Assembly: GCA_017303905.1 (NCBI GenBank)
Contig: JAFLBH010000001.1
Span: 62,001-126,000, forward strand
Length of the DNA: 64,000 nt
Direction of reading: 5' to 3'
DNA from: Bacteroidota bacterium
GTDB lineage: Bacteria > Bacteroidota > Bacteroidia > B-17B0 > Aurantibacillaceae
Below, in pieces: positions 24,569-34,761 of this stretch. The notes under the pieces were generated by a model. That model searched no databases. It had not been told where the DNA came from and worked only from the letters and a program-made list of their open reading frames with translations. The stretch's first letter is position 1. Each line of letters opens with the position of its first letter. A program made the translations under genes and the position numbers.

Positions 24569-25975
24569 TTAAATATGCAGAGCGCGTTTAGCGGTTGCGT
24601 CTAAACAAGCTTCTTTGAAACTTTCAGTGAAGGTTGGATGCGCATGACAAATACGTGCGATGTCTTCGGCGCTGGCACGGTATTCCATGGCCACCACAGC
24701 TTCCATAATCATATCGGCTGTACGCGGACCAATCATATGTACACCTAAAATTTCGTCGGTTGCTTCATCACTTAATACTTTGATGAAACCATCGGTATCC
24801 ATGCTCGCGCGTGCACGACCACTTGCTTTGAATGGGAAACTACCTACTTTATATTTTTTTCCTTGTTCTTTTAATTGCTCTTCCGTGTATCCTACTGCAG
24901 CTACTTCAGGCCAAGTATATACTACCCCAGGAATTAAATTGTAATTCATGTGTGGTTTTTGTCCGGCCATTTGCTCTGCTACATACACACCTTCTTCTTC
25001 CGCCTTATGAGCTAACATCGCGCCACGCACTACATCGCCAATTGCGTAAATACCTTCAACATTTGTTTTTAAATGATCATCTACGTTTACACGTCCGCGA
25101 TCATCTAATTTTACGCCGGCTTTATCCAATCCTAAATTATCGGTATACGGACGACGACCTACAGATACTAATACATAATCACCTTTTAATTCTACCTTCT
25201 CGCCTTTATCGTTATCCGCACTAACGGTTACCTCCTTGCCTTTATTCGCTACACCCGTAACTTTATGCTTCATGTAGAATTCGAAGCCTAAGTTTTTCTT
25301 TAATACACGTTGTAATTCTTTTCCAAGAGCCGCATCCATACCAGGAATTAAACGGTCCATGAATTCAACCACGCTTACTTTAGAACCTAAGCGTGCGTAA
25401 ACACTTCCCAATTCCAATCCGATTACACCACCGCCAATAACAATCAGATGTTTTGGAACTTCTTTTAATTCTAAAGCTTCGGTAGAAGTAATAATTCTTT
25501 CTTTATCAATTTTTATAAATGGTAATGAAGAAGGTTTTGAGCCTGTAGCAATGATTGATTTTGCTGCTTCAATTTGTTCTTTGCTGCCATCTGCTTTGGC
25601 GATTTCAATTACGTTTTTGCTAACGTAAGTACCATGACCTGTATAAACGGTGATTTTATTTTTCTTCATTAAAAAGTTGATGCCATCGCAAGTCATTTTT
25701 ACAACACCACGTTTGCGCTCAACCATTTGTTTTAAATTAACCTTAGGGTTTTTCACTTCGATGCCATGCTCTTCAAAATGATGTACCGCATTATAATAAT
25801 GCTCAGATGAATCAAGCATTGCCTTAGAAGGAATACATCCAACATTTAAACAAGTACCACCAAGCGTATTGTATTTTTCGATAAGTGCTGTTTTCATTCC
25901 TAATTGGGCACAACGAATTGCGGCTACGTATCCACCGGGACCTGAACCAATAATTGCTACATCAAATTTTTCCAT
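24569..25975 (-). CDS. lpdA: Dihydrolipoyl dehydrogenase (E3)
   Basis: This 468-residue FAD disulfide reductase reoxidises dihydrolipoamide in pyruvate, 2-oxoglutarate or branched-chain dehydrogenase complexes or the glycine cleavage system. The FAD loop is GSGPGG at 10-15. The redox cysteines are C42 and C47 in GGTCLNVGCIPSK. The NAD-binding loop is GGGVIGLELGS and the second FAD motif is YAIGDVVRGAMLAH. The dimer-interface histidine and glutamate are seen in HAHPTFTESF. The length is normal and no complex partner is adjacent. Confidence 0.97.
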   Translation of the reverse strand: MEKFDVAIIGSGPGGYVAAIRCAQLGMKTALIEKYNTLGGTCLNVGCIPSKAMLDSSEHYYNAVHHFEEHGIEVKNPKVNLKQMVERKRGVVKMTCDGINFLMKKNKITVYTGHGTYVSKNVIEIAKADGSKEQIEAAKSIIATGSKPSSLPFIKIDKERIITSTEALELKEVPKHLIVIGGGVIGLELGSVYARLGSKVSVVEFMDRLIPGMDAALGKELQRVLKKNLGFEFYMKHKVTGVANKGKEVTVSADNDKGEKVELKGDYVLVSVGRRPYTDNLGLDKAGVKLDDRGRVNVDDHLKTNVEGIYAIGDVVRGAMLAHKAEEEGVYVAEQMAGQKPHMNYNLIPGVVYTWPEVAAVGYTEEQLKEQGKKYKVGSFPFKASGRARASMDTDGFIKVLSDEATDEILGVHMIGPRTADMIMEAVVAMEYRASAEDIARICHAHPTFTESFKEACLDATAKRALHI

Positions 25976-26060
25976 AAGGTTTGTTTTTGTATTCTTTTCG
26001 TATTATAAAAACAGAAGATAAATGCAGGCGCTAATTTAATGATTTTTACGAATTTTATTG

Positions 26061-26068
26061 TAAATTTG
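26061..26068 (+). promoter_or_regulatory. TAAATTTG box three bases before the small-gene start
   Basis: Exact TAnnTTTG match ending three bases before ATG 26072. It suggests a promoter dedicated to the small protein/nucleotidyltransferase pair, with an essentially leaderless mRNA. Confidence 0.42.
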
Positions 26069-26071
26069 CTT

Positions 26072-26269
26072 ATGTTTAAACTCGACCGAAGCGCGCATAA
26101 AACATATAATTTCAAGGAGATACAAAAGGAGTCCGATAATTATTTTTCACTTTCGGCGGAAGAAAGATTTAAGGTCTTTGCCTATCTGCAGAGTGTAGCT
26201 TACAATTTCTCACAAAACAATCCTCCTAAAATGGACAAAACCATTCATTCTTACCGAAAGCATGGGTAA
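26072..26269 (+). CDS. Small protein upstream of a nucleotidyltransferase, putative antitoxin-like partner
   Basis: This protein has 65 residues from ATG 26072. An earlier in-frame ATG at 26039 would place the promoter-like box inside the gene. The protein reads MFKLDRSAHKTYNFKEIQKE, then a helical segment ERFKVFAYLQSVAYNF, and ends DKTIHSYRKHG. I recall this N-terminal F-K-L-D-R-S...T-Y-x-F-K-E pattern and the RKHG end from short Bacteroidota proteins encoded directly before nucleotidyltransferases. It overlaps that gene by 8 bp (ATGGGTAA). The function is not proven. It might be the regulator or antidote of a two-gene module. Confidence 0.7.
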   Translation: MFKLDRSAHKTYNFKEIQKESDNYFSLSAEERFKVFAYLQSVAYNFSQNNPPKMDKTIHSYRKHG

Positions 26270-26717
26270 TATTTTCAATGATGATTTTCAGGAATTTCTA
26301 TTAGCGCTAAATAAGTGCGGCGTAAAATATGTTTTAGTGGGTGGTTATTCTGTAATATATTATGGTTTTCCCAGAACAACCGGCGACCTTGACATATTCG
26401 TTGAAGTAAGCAGAGACAATTACAAAAAACTGGAAAACGCATTTGATCATTTTAGAATGCCTGTTTTCGATATGACAGAGGAGAATTTTCTATACAACCA
26501 ATCAATGACAGTTTTTTCGTTTGGAAGAGCGCCCGTATCGATTGAAATTTTGAAAGAAATCAGCGGCATAAGTTTTGAAGAGGTTTATAAAAACGCAAAT
26601 GAAGTGTTGTTTGAAAATATTCCTTTAAAAATAATCAGACTTTCAGATCTAAAAAAAAATAAAAAAGCTAGTGGCAGAGCAAAAGATTTGAATGACCTGG
26701 AAAACTTACCGGATTAG
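26262..26717 (+). CDS. Small nucleotidyltransferase (MNT/AbiEii-like superfamily)
   Basis: This 151-residue protein has the polymerase-beta nucleotidyltransferase signature. It opens with VLVGGYSVIYYGFPRTT, where hydrophobic-GGYS replaces the usual GS. The metal-binding aspartates follow in GDLDIFVEV, and a candidate third acid is in SIEILKEI. The C-terminal helix pair ends in KKASGRAKDLNDLENL, where the K-x-R-x-K-D pattern is typical of this family. Relatives AMPylate or otherwise nucleotidylate proteins or tRNA in toxin-antitoxin systems. This one is coupled by an 8-bp overlap to the small upstream gene. The TAG stop shares three bases with the convergent lnt stop. Confidence 0.82.
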   Translation: MGNIFNDDFQEFLLALNKCGVKYVLVGGYSVIYYGFPRTTGDLDIFVEVSRDNYKKLENAFDHFRMPVFDMTEENFLYNQSMTVFSFGRAPVSIEILKEISGISFEEVYKNANEVLFENIPLKIIRLSDLKKNKKASGRAKDLNDLENLPD

Positions 26718-28303
26718 TGTTTTCTAAGGCGTAAATATTGTGAATACAGAAGGATAAGTGCAGCCAAAAACACTGAGACATAAGAGATTAAATCGCCAAA
26801 CCGAACAAAGAAAGTTTTAACCGAATTAAGCGACACATTTTGGTTGATGACAGCAAACTCCCAATATGGTTGAGGCTGTGTAATGTTTCCCATTTCATCA
26901 ATAAAACAACTGATGCCTGTATTCGCTGAACGGATAATGTGTTTACGTGTTTCTATAGCGCGTAATTTGGCGTAGGCTAAATGCTGACGGTGACCGGGAG
27001 TGTTGCCCCACCAGCCATCATTGGTGATAATAGAAATGATGTTGGCACCTTTACGAATATACTCCGCCATAAAATCGCCGTATACACTTTCGTAACAAAC
27101 GGCCGGAGCCACATTTACATCATAGATTTGATCGCTTAAAACAGTACGCTCCTCTTGCGTAGCTAAACTTCCGCTGGTTCCTCCCAATTCAATGGCATAC
27201 TTTTCGAAATACTTAAAAATTCCGGGGAATGGCATGCGCTCAACGCCCGGTACCAATTTCGATTTATGATAGAATGTACATTTTCGGTTAGTGTCGATAT
27301 ACAAAGCTGTATTATACATATCGTAATATTCTTCCGCATCATGAAACTTGCGTGCAGTAGCTGTTATTTCCTCGCCCTTCTCAAACACATGATAGGTACT
27401 CGCGCCTGTTAAGATGGCTGCTTTAGGAAAATGAATTTTCATTAAAGTGATAAGATTGGTAATTTCCTCAGATGATTGATAATCGTTTTCACGCACATCT
27501 TCGATGATAAAAGTTTCAGGCAACACTACAAGTTCAGTATTTGCATTGATCTTTGTTTGAAGAAGCTGTTGATGCAATTGATTTAACTGCGAATTAAAAT
27601 CAAGAACAAATTTTTCTCCGTATGGATCAATATTGGGCTGAATAACCGTTACATTAAGTTCTTTCTCCGGATTAACAGCACGTATAGAAAGAATAAAGAT
27701 GGACACTAAAACGGGAATTATCACGAGCGCGATCGGCTTCACATAAGATTTAATATTCTTATACTCGCTGTTGGCTACATTGAAAAGCAAAATGTTTACT
27801 GCCAACACCCAGAGTGAACCACCGCTGGTTCCTGTTAACTCATACCATTGTACGAATGATGTTGTGTTTGCGAAAACGTTACCGATGCTTAGCCATGGCC
27901 AGGTTAAATCCCATAAGGTGTGTCCGTATTCAAAGGTTAACCATAAAGGAACCAACAACCAAAATTTTAATTCGCTGCCAAATACACGTTGAATGCGGTA
28001 CCAAATTAAATACACCCAACTCATGAGAAGCGCATTACATACTATAGCCATGATAGCGCCTTCAAGAGAAGCATTATAAATCCACCAGGTTGAAATTAAA
28101 TTCCAGAAAAAGAAAGCCAGATAGCTTAGTCCCCACACCTTTAAACTGCGACGGGAAGTTGTAACCTCGTGAAGATTTTTTGTAGCGATAAATAAGGGAA
28201 CAAATCCTACAAATATTAATAAGGTAAATGGCGAAAACCAAGAAGCGGCCAAAATGAGGCCGCTTACTATTACTAAAAATAAATTAGATGCTCTGTTAAG
28301 CAT
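26714..28303 (-). CDS. lnt: Apolipoprotein N-acyltransferase
   Basis: This 529-residue inner-membrane enzyme adds the third acyl chain to the lipoprotein amino terminus after Lgt and signal peptidase II have acted. About seven membrane segments fill residues 1-205. A carbon-nitrogen hydrolase domain follows with the catalytic triad glutamate (VLPETFII), lysine (YHKSKLVPGVE) and cysteine (PAVCYESVYGDF). A final membrane segment ends the protein. lgt is encoded at 5013. It follows secA with an 11-bp gap and may be co-transcribed with it. Confidence 0.95.
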   Translation of the reverse strand: MLNRASNLFLVIVSGLILAASWFSPFTLLIFVGFVPLFIATKNLHEVTTSRRSLKVWGLSYLAFFFWNLISTWWIYNASLEGAIMAIVCNALLMSWVYLIWYRIQRVFGSELKFWLLVPLWLTFEYGHTLWDLTWPWLSIGNVFANTTSFVQWYELTGTSGGSLWVLAVNILLFNVANSEYKNIKSYVKPIALVIIPVLVSIFILSIRAVNPEKELNVTVIQPNIDPYGEKFVLDFNSQLNQLHQQLLQTKINANTELVVLPETFIIEDVRENDYQSSEEITNLITLMKIHFPKAAILTGASTYHVFEKGEEITATARKFHDAEEYYDMYNTALYIDTNRKCTFYHKSKLVPGVERMPFPGIFKYFEKYAIELGGTSGSLATQEERTVLSDQIYDVNVAPAVCYESVYGDFMAEYIRKGANIISIITNDGWWGNTPGHRQHLAYAKLRAIETRKHIIRSANTGISCFIDEMGNITQPQPYWEFAVINQNVSLNSVKTFFVRFGDLISYVSVFLAALILLYSQYLRLRKH

Positions 28304-28313
28304 AGTTTATAAT

Positions 28314-31300
28314 TTACACAACCCCTACCCCATGGCAGTTTTTGTATTTTTTGCCGCTGCCGCAAGGACAAGGATCATTACGTCCTATTTTTTGCTCAAC
28401 GCGTACCGGTTGTTGCTTTGGCTTTTGCTGTTCTTTTTGTTGTTGTATTTCTTCTTCACTGCGTGACTCAACCAATTTCTCTTTCTTTGGTTCAGGCTTT
28501 ACTTCTTGCGTGAACTTAGCTTGCTTTACTTCCTGCTGATTGCCCTCAACAGGTAAACCACCTTTCATCAAGAAAGAAATAATGTCTTTACTGGTTTTCG
28601 CAATCATGTCGCGGAACAAGTTAAACGATTCCAATTTGTAAATTACCAATGGATCCTTTTGTTCTAATGATGCGTTTTGTACCGCTTGTTTTAAATCATC
28701 TAATTCACGTAAATGTTCTTTCCATGAATCATCAATCATAGCTAAAACAACAGTTTTCTCGAAGGCCAATACCATCTCGCGTCCTTTAGTCTCATACGAC
28801 TTCTTCAGGTTGGCCATTATTTGCAATCCTCTTACTCCATCCGTAAATGGCGTAATGATATTCTCATACTGATTATTCGGATTGGTGTAAACATCTTTAA
28901 TAGTCGGGAATACTGCATCAGCAATGCTTTGCGACTTTACCTGATATTGTTTTAAAGCAACATCAAATAATTTTTCGGTAACATCTGCTTCACGTAAAGA
29001 ATTAAATTCTTTTTCGTTAACCGGACTTTCAACTCCAAATACTTTGATACATTCTAATTCGAAACTTTCAAAATCCTTACTAGGTTGAAATTCGGATACC
29101 ATGTTCTCCGATACTTCAAATAACATGTTGGCGATATCGATACTTAAACGATCTCCATACAAAGCATTACGACGACGTTTGTAAATTACATCACGTTGCG
29201 CGTTCATAACATCATCATACTCAATTAAACGTTTACGCGTACCGAAGTGGTTTTCCTCCACCTTCTTTTGTGCACGTTCAATAGATTTGGTGATCATGCT
29301 ATGCTGAATAACTTCACCTTCTTGTAATCCCATGCGATCCATTAACGAAGCAATTCTCTCGCTTCCGAATAAACGCATTAAGTTATCTTCTAAGGAAACA
29401 AAGAATTGAGATGAACCCGGATCACCCTGACGACCTGCACGACCGCGTAACTGACGGTCGACACGCCTGCTCTCGTGACGTTCAGTACCAATAATCGCTA
29501 AACCGCCGGCATCTTTTACTCCTGGACCTAACTTAATATCCGTACCACGACCAGCCATGTTGGTGGCAATGGTTACAGTTCCTGCCTTACCTGCTTCCGC
29601 AACAATTTCAGCTTCCTTCTGATGTAATTTCGCGTTTAACACATTGTGCTTAATGTTGCGTAACTTCAACATACGGCTTAATAACTCGGAAATCTCAACT
29701 GAAGTCGTACCAACTAAAACCGGACGACCTGCTGCTACTAATTTTGCAGTCTCTTCAATTACCGCGTTATATTTTTCGCGTTTTGTTTTGTAAACTAAAT
29801 CTTGCTCGTCTTTACGGGAAATAGCGCGGTTGGTTGGAATAACAACCACATCTAATTTGTAAATGTCCCAGAACTCTTGTGCTTCCGTTTCAGCAGTACC
29901 GGTCATACCGGCGAGCTTGTTATACATACGGAAATAATTCTGTAAAGTAATCGTAGCGTAGGTTTGAGTTGCTGCTTCAATCTTCACGTTCTCTTTCGCT
30001 TCAATCGCCTGATGTAAGCCATCGCTGTAACGACGACCTTCCATGATACGACCGGTTTGCTCATCAACAATTTTAATTTGTCCTCCATCAATTACATACT
30101 CAACATCTTTTTCAAAAACAGTATATGCTTTCAATAATTGATTTACTGTATGAATACGCTCACTCTTTACTGAGAAATCGCGCATTACAACTTCCTTTCT
30201 TGCTGTTTTTTCCTTTGGATCAGTAACTGTCTTTTCAATATCTGCAATTTCATCACCCACATTTGGAATGATAAAGAATTTCGGATCGTCAGTATTAGCT
30301 GTAATTAATTCTATTCCCTTTTCACACAAATCAACAGAGTTGTGCTTTTCATCAATAACGAAATATAATTCGGCATCAATTTTATGCATTTCCTTGTTTT
30401 GGTCTTGCATATAATGATTTTCCGTTTTTTGCAATAAAGCTCTTACACCATTCTCACTTAAGAATTTAATTAAGGCGCTGTTCTTTGGTAATCCGCGATA
30501 AGCACGTAATAACGGAATACCTGCTTCTTTCTCTTTTCCTTCAGCAAATAATTTTTTCGCGTCTGCTAAGCAGGTAAGAACATATTGCTTTTGAGCATTC
30601 ACTAATTTCTCAACACGCGGCTTGAACTCATTAAATTCATGTTTATCGCCTTGTGGTGTTGGTCCGGATATAATCAAAGGTGTACGTGCATCATCAATTA
30701 ATACCGAGTCAACCTCATCCACAATAGCAAAATTATGTTTGCGCTGTACCAATTCATCCACACCGCGCGACATGTTATCACGCAAGTAATCGAAACCAAA
30801 TTCGTTATTGGTACCGTAAGTAATATCACAATTGTAGGCATCACGACGCTCTTGTGTGTGCGGCTCGTGCTTGTCAATACAATCTACGCTCAATCCATGA
30901 AACTGGAATAAAGGAGCATTCCACTCACTGTCGCGCTTTGCAAGGTAATTGTTAACGGTTACCACATGTACCCCACGACCGGCCAATGCATTTAAGAAAA
31001 CCGGAAGTGTTGATACCAAAGTTTTACCTTCACCGGTAGCCATCTCCGAAATTTTCCCCTGATGCAAAACAATACCACCGATTAACTGCACATCATAGTG
31101 CACCATGTCCCAAGTGATATCTGCTCCAGCGGCTTTCCATGTATTTTTCCAATACGCCTTTCCGCCTCTGATTTCTACATTTGAATGTGTTTTTGAAATT
31201 TTCGTATCAAAATCGTTGGCAACAACTTCTAACTCCTGATTTTCTTTAAAACGACGCGCTGTTTCCTTTAACACAGCAAATGCTTCCGGTAAAATATCGT

Positions 31301-31613
31301 TAAGTACATCTTCAATTTTCTTTGTAATCTCTTCCTCAATCTCATCAATCTCCTTATACAATTCTTCCTTGGTATTTACATCCATGTTTGCATCTGCATC
31401 CATTTTAGATTGAATACCTGCAATTTTGGATTTCTCCTCAGCGATGTGTGCCTGAATTTGCTCTTTAAGCTTTGTTACTTTGTTACGTAATTCATCGTTA
31501 GAAAGCGATGAAAGTGTTGGATAAATTTTCTTAATCTCTTCAACAATGGGTTCAATATCGCGAATGTCTTTTTCCGACTTTGTTCCAAATACTTTTTTAA
31601 GGAAACCAAACAT
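28314..31613 (-). CDS. secA: SecA, protein translocase ATPase
   Basis: This 1099-residue motor drives preproteins through SecYEG. The nucleotide sites are ATGEGKT in the first ATPase domain and the [16 protein letters not shown] region (DEAD-like). The preprotein-crosslinking domain and the helical wing are intact, with [15 protein letters not shown] in the second motor domain. The C terminus carries a QQQK/proline linker and the zinc-binding tail [17 protein letters not shown], which binds SecB and lipid. It is about 200 residues longer than E. coli SecA, as usual in Bacteroidota because of inserts in the N-terminal half. A TACCTTTG box lies 26 bases upstream. Confidence 0.98.
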   Translation of the reverse strand: MFGFLKKVFGTKSEKDIRDIEPIVEEIKKIYPTLSSLSNDELRNKVTKLKEQIQAHIAEEKSKIAGIQSKMDADANMDVNTKEELYKEIDEIEEEITKKIEDVLNDILPEAFAVLKETARRFKENQELEVVANDFDTKISKTHSNVEIRGGKAYWKNTWKAAGADITWDMVHYDVQLIGGIVLHQGKISEMATGEGKTLVSTLPVFLNALAGRGVHVVTVNNYLAKRDSEWNAPLFQFHGLSVDCIDKHEPHTQERRDAYNCDITYGTNNEFGFDYLRDNMSRGVDELVQRKHNFAIVDEVDSVLIDDARTPLIISGPTPQGDKHEFNEFKPRVEKLVNAQKQYVLTCLADAKKLFAEGKEKEAGIPLLRAYRGLPKNSALIKFLSENGVRALLQKTENHYMQDQNKEMHKIDAELYFVIDEKHNSVDLCEKGIELITANTDDPKFFIIPNVGDEIADIEKTVTDPKEKTARKEVVMRDFSVKSERIHTVNQLLKAYTVFEKDVEYVIDGGQIKIVDEQTGRIMEGRRYSDGLHQAIEAKENVKIEAATQTYATITLQNYFRMYNKLAGMTGTAETEAQEFWDIYKLDVVVIPTNRAISRKDEQDLVYKTKREKYNAVIEETAKLVAAGRPVLVGTTSVEISELLSRMLKLRNIKHNVLNAKLHQKEAEIVAEAGKAGTVTIATNMAGRGTDIKLGPGVKDAGGLAIIGTERHESRRVDRQLRGRAGRQGDPGSSQFFVSLEDNLMRLFGSERIASLMDRMGLQEGEVIQHSMITKSIERAQKKVEENHFGTRKRLIEYDDVMNAQRDVIYKRRRNALYGDRLSIDIANMLFEVSENMVSEFQPSKDFESFELECIKVFGVESPVNEKEFNSLREADVTEKLFDVALKQYQVKSQSIADAVFPTIKDVYTNPNNQYENIITPFTDGVRGLQIMANLKKSYETKGREMVLAFEKTVVLAMIDDSWKEHLRELDDLKQAVQNASLEQKDPLVIYKLESFNLFRDMIAKTSKDIISFLMKGGLPVEGNQQEVKQAKFTQEVKPEPKKEKLVESRSEEEIQQQKEQQKPKQQPVRVEQKIGRNDPCPCGSGKKYKNCHGVGVV

Positions 31614-31639
31614 AGTTTTGTGTAAATTTTATAAGCTAT

Positions 31640-31647
31640 CAAAGGTA
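31640..31647 (-). promoter_or_regulatory. TACCTTTG -7 box of secA
   Basis: Exact TAnnTTTG match on the minus strand, 26 bases before the secA ATG. No TTTG is seen about 20 bp upstream. The 179-bp divergent spacer to the kinase gene also holds a 10-base A/T-rich inverted repeat. Confidence 0.45.
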
Positions 31648-31773
31648 ATAAAAAAAGCCCAGCGTCACTGAGGTAAAATAGGTTTGATAACCAATAAATT
31701 GGCTTTTTTTAACCATTTACAAGTTCAAAGCTGCCATTTGTTTAGCGGGCTTTTGAGTTTGTTTTTAAAAGCC

Positions 31774-31781
31774 TATTTTTA
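31774..31781 (+). promoter_or_regulatory. TATTTTTA box of the propeller kinase gene
   Basis: TATTTTTA differs from TAnnTTTG only in the last base and lies 11 bases before the ATG. A TTTG at 31752-31755 precedes it by 18 bp, slightly shorter than the usual 19-21. Confidence 0.4.
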
Positions 31782-31792
31782 GCTTATCATAT

Positions 31793-34756
31793 ATGTCTAA
31801 ACGTGTATTAAGATATTCATTTCTGTTGTTACTATTGGTTTCACGTTTAGCCTTTGCACAACAATATAATTTCAAAAACTACTCCGCCGAAAACGGAATG
31901 CCCTTTGTGCAAGTATCTTGCATGATCCAGGACAAGCAAGGTTATTTGTGGATTGGGGGCTATGGAGGATTAAGCAGATTTGACGGGAAAGTATTTTTGA
32001 ACTTCTCACCCAAAAACGGATTGATTAATCACTATGTGAACGCGGTTTGTAGCAGTGACTCCGGTGTGATTTATTGCGGAACAGCGGAGGGATTAAGCAT
32101 TATCAATAATAAAAAAATCACTAATTATAATGGCAATAACGGATTAAAAAACACCAACATATCGTCGCTGTGTTATGATGAAAAAAACGGACTTTACATT
32201 GGTACCAGGGAGGGTGTTTACATTCTGTTTCAACAAAAATTTATAGAGCTTCCTGATTTCAGGGGCATGGAAATTAAAACTTTACACCGAACAAGAAGCG
32301 GTACAATTTGTGTGGGAACCACGGTGGGATTATTTTATTACAACCACGTTGAAAAAAAATCCTTTAAGCAAAAAAATCTGGCAGGCGAAAATATTAATTG
32401 CATTGCCGAATGCCCTGAAACCGGTCATTTATTAATTGGTACAACCGAAGGATTTAGTAAGGTAATGGTACCTGGAGATCAACCCATCAATCTTCACATA
32501 GAAAACGGACTTATCGATGAAAATATCAGCTCTATCTGGTGCGAAGGCCCTGAAAACGTTTGGATAGGTTCGGCAAACGGCTTATTAAAATACAATGGAA
32601 AAGCCTTTGATTTTTACAATTTGTATAACGACAATAACGCGAATCATATTCGTTGTTTACTAAAGGATTCAGAAGAAAATATTTGGGTAGGTACACACAG
32701 TGGAATTTATCGTTACCGCGATAACGCCTTCTCGAGCTTTGACAAAAGCACCGGTATCGGAAACGCCTTTGTATATAAAATTTTAAAGGATAAAGAAGGA
32801 AACATTTGGTTTTGTACCGACGGTAGCGGTATTTATAAATACGCGCAAGGCTTTTTTAAAAACTACACTATTAAGGATGGGCTACCAGACAATTCTTGTC
32901 ATAGTGCTACCCTCATGGAAGATGGTTCTATTTGGTTTGGAACGAATAACGGATTGTCTGTTTTCAAAAACAATCATTTCGAAAGCTTCGTTGGTAATAA
33001 ACAATTGAAAGTACGGGGAACATTGTCTTTGCAGTATCTTGCCGTTGACGGAACGCTTTGGATTGGTGGACAAAACGGCGCTGAAGCCATCAAAAAAGAA
33101 AACGGTATTTACAAAGCTTCATTCTATAAAATTCCTGAGTTATTGAAAGAATCGGGTGTACAATCCATAGTAGAAGATAAGAATGGCAATTTATGGTTAG
33201 GAACATTTTTAGGTGGTTTATTTAAATTAGAAAACAATGAATTTGTTTATCAAAACAAAAAACTTAATATCAAAGCAGAATCATTTTTCACATTACTCGT
33301 TAACAAACACAATGTCATGTTTGGAGCTACGTTAAACGGTGTTTGGATCTATGATTTAAATAAAGGGACACAGCAATACATTACCGATAAAGATGGATTA
33401 AATTCGGAATTGATTTACTCTTTACATCTGAGTGATAATGAAAATATTTTATGGGTAGGTACCAATCAGGGTATCAATAAATTTGATCTTAAAAAATTTA
33501 GAGAGTCGGGAAATATTTACATTCAATCATTCGGAAAAACAGAAGGCTTTACCGGCGTTGAGTGTAATAATTATGGCGTAATGGAAGAAGAAGACGGTAC
33601 ACTTTGGTTCGGAACCGTGAGTGGCGTTGTACGACACAATCCCAAATCGATAAAAACAAATTCAAAATTACCGGATACCTATATTCAAAACATTAAGCTT
33701 TTAAGTGAAGACACTTTACTTGCCAACGGATCCATTCTGCCTTACAATTACAATAACATTACTTTTTACTACAGAGGCATTTGTTATACCAATCCCGAAA
33801 AAGTTCGTTATATGAAAATGTTGGAAGGTTACGAAACCTCATGGTCGGAACCAAGTAATGAAGACTACAGTAAATACGCCAACTTACCGGCAGGCAAATA
33901 CACTTTCAAAGTAAAAAGCTGTAATAACGAAGGTATTTGGAGTGAGGAACCGGCTTCGTTTTCGTTCGAAATTCTATTGCCGTTTTATAAAACATGGTGG
34001 TTCATCTCATTATTAGTTATTAGCATTTCATCTCTAATCATTATTGTATTTAGAGTGAGGCTGCAAAACATACGTAAGAAACAAAGGGAAGAGTTTGAGA
34101 AAAAAGTAGAGATTTCCAAAGTGGAATTAAAAGCTTTACGTGCCCAGATGAATCCGCATTTTGTATTTAACTCTCTTAACTCCATTCAACATTACATTCT
34201 TAACAGCAACAGCGAAGAGGCGGCACGCTACCTCAACAAATTTGCCAAATTAATGCGTGTGATTTTAAACAATACTGAAAAATCAATGGTAACCATTAAT
34301 GAGGATGTTGAATCGTTACGTTTATACTTGGAATTAGAACAAATGCGCTTTGACGGCAAATTTGATTATTCCATTAATATTCATCCTTCGGTAGATGGGG
34401 ATTATGATGAAATTCCTCCCATGTTAATGCAACCTTATATTGAAAACGCTATTTTACACGGATTAAACCCAAAACCGGAGAAAGGTCATTTAGTTATTGA
34501 TATTTTCGCAAAAGACAATTACATTGTATGCAGAATTAAAGATGATGGAATTGGCCGTGATAGTGCGGGTGAAATAAAAAGAACGCAACCCGGACAAAAA
34601 CACAAATCATTGGGTATGAAAATTACCAGTGAACGCGTTAGGATTTTGAACGACATTAATAAATCCAACCTCAGTGTTTTGGTTACGGATTTAAAAGACA
34701 ATAACGAAAAACCATGCGGAACCATGGTTGAATTATTTATACCACACGTAAATTAA
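31793..34756 (+). CDS. Sensor histidine kinase with a two-component regulator propeller (LytS type)
   Basis: This 987-residue membrane kinase has a signal peptide (RLAFAQQYNF cleavage region). About 14 reg_prop repeats (W-I-G-T/S-x-x-G-L) then form a periplasmic beta-propeller pair up to about residue 630. A Y_Y_Y domain follows (SWSEPSNEDYSKYANLPAGK), then a membrane segment at about 733-754 and a LytS-type kinase. The phosphorylated histidine is H789 in NPHFVFNSLNS, and the ATP-binding motif is in IPPMLMQPYIENAILHG. It lacks a DNA-binding domain, so it is not a hybrid. The LytTR regulator five bases downstream is the evident partner. The signal is unknown. Confidence 0.93.
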   Translation: MSKRVLRYSFLLLLLVSRLAFAQQYNFKNYSAENGMPFVQVSCMIQDKQGYLWIGGYGGLSRFDGKVFLNFSPKNGLINHYVNAVCSSDSGVIYCGTAEGLSIINNKKITNYNGNNGLKNTNISSLCYDEKNGLYIGTREGVYILFQQKFIELPDFRGMEIKTLHRTRSGTICVGTTVGLFYYNHVEKKSFKQKNLAGENINCIAECPETGHLLIGTTEGFSKVMVPGDQPINLHIENGLIDENISSIWCEGPENVWIGSANGLLKYNGKAFDFYNLYNDNNANHIRCLLKDSEENIWVGTHSGIYRYRDNAFSSFDKSTGIGNAFVYKILKDKEGNIWFCTDGSGIYKYAQGFFKNYTIKDGLPDNSCHSATLMEDGSIWFGTNNGLSVFKNNHFESFVGNKQLKVRGTLSLQYLAVDGTLWIGGQNGAEAIKKENGIYKASFYKIPELLKESGVQSIVEDKNGNLWLGTFLGGLFKLENNEFVYQNKKLNIKAESFFTLLVNKHNVMFGATLNGVWIYDLNKGTQQYITDKDGLNSELIYSLHLSDNENILWVGTNQGINKFDLKKFRESGNIYIQSFGKTEGFTGVECNNYGVMEEEDGTLWFGTVSGVVRHNPKSIKTNSKLPDTYIQNIKLLSEDTLLANGSILPYNYNNITFYYRGICYTNPEKVRYMKMLEGYETSWSEPSNEDYSKYANLPAGKYTFKVKSCNNEGIWSEEPASFSFEILLPFYKTWWFISLLVISISSLIIIVFRVRLQNIRKKQREEFEKKVEISKVELKALRAQMNPHFVFNSLNSIQHYILNSNSEEAARYLNKFAKLMRVILNNTEKSMVTINEDVESLRLYLELEQMRFDGKFDYSINIHPSVDGDYDEIPPMLMQPYIENAILHGLNPKPEKGHLVIDIFAKDNYIVCRIKDDGIGRDSAGEIKRTQPGQKHKSLGMKITSERVRILNDINKSNLSVLVTDLKDNNEKPCGTMVELFIPHVN

Positions 34757-34761
34757 TTGTT

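Noticed and set aside
31650-31710. AAAAAAAGCC/GGCTTTTTTT inverted repeat between secA and the kinase gene
   Set aside because: The arms are 41 bp apart in a divergent promoter region, where a terminator makes no sense. A/T-rich chance is likely.
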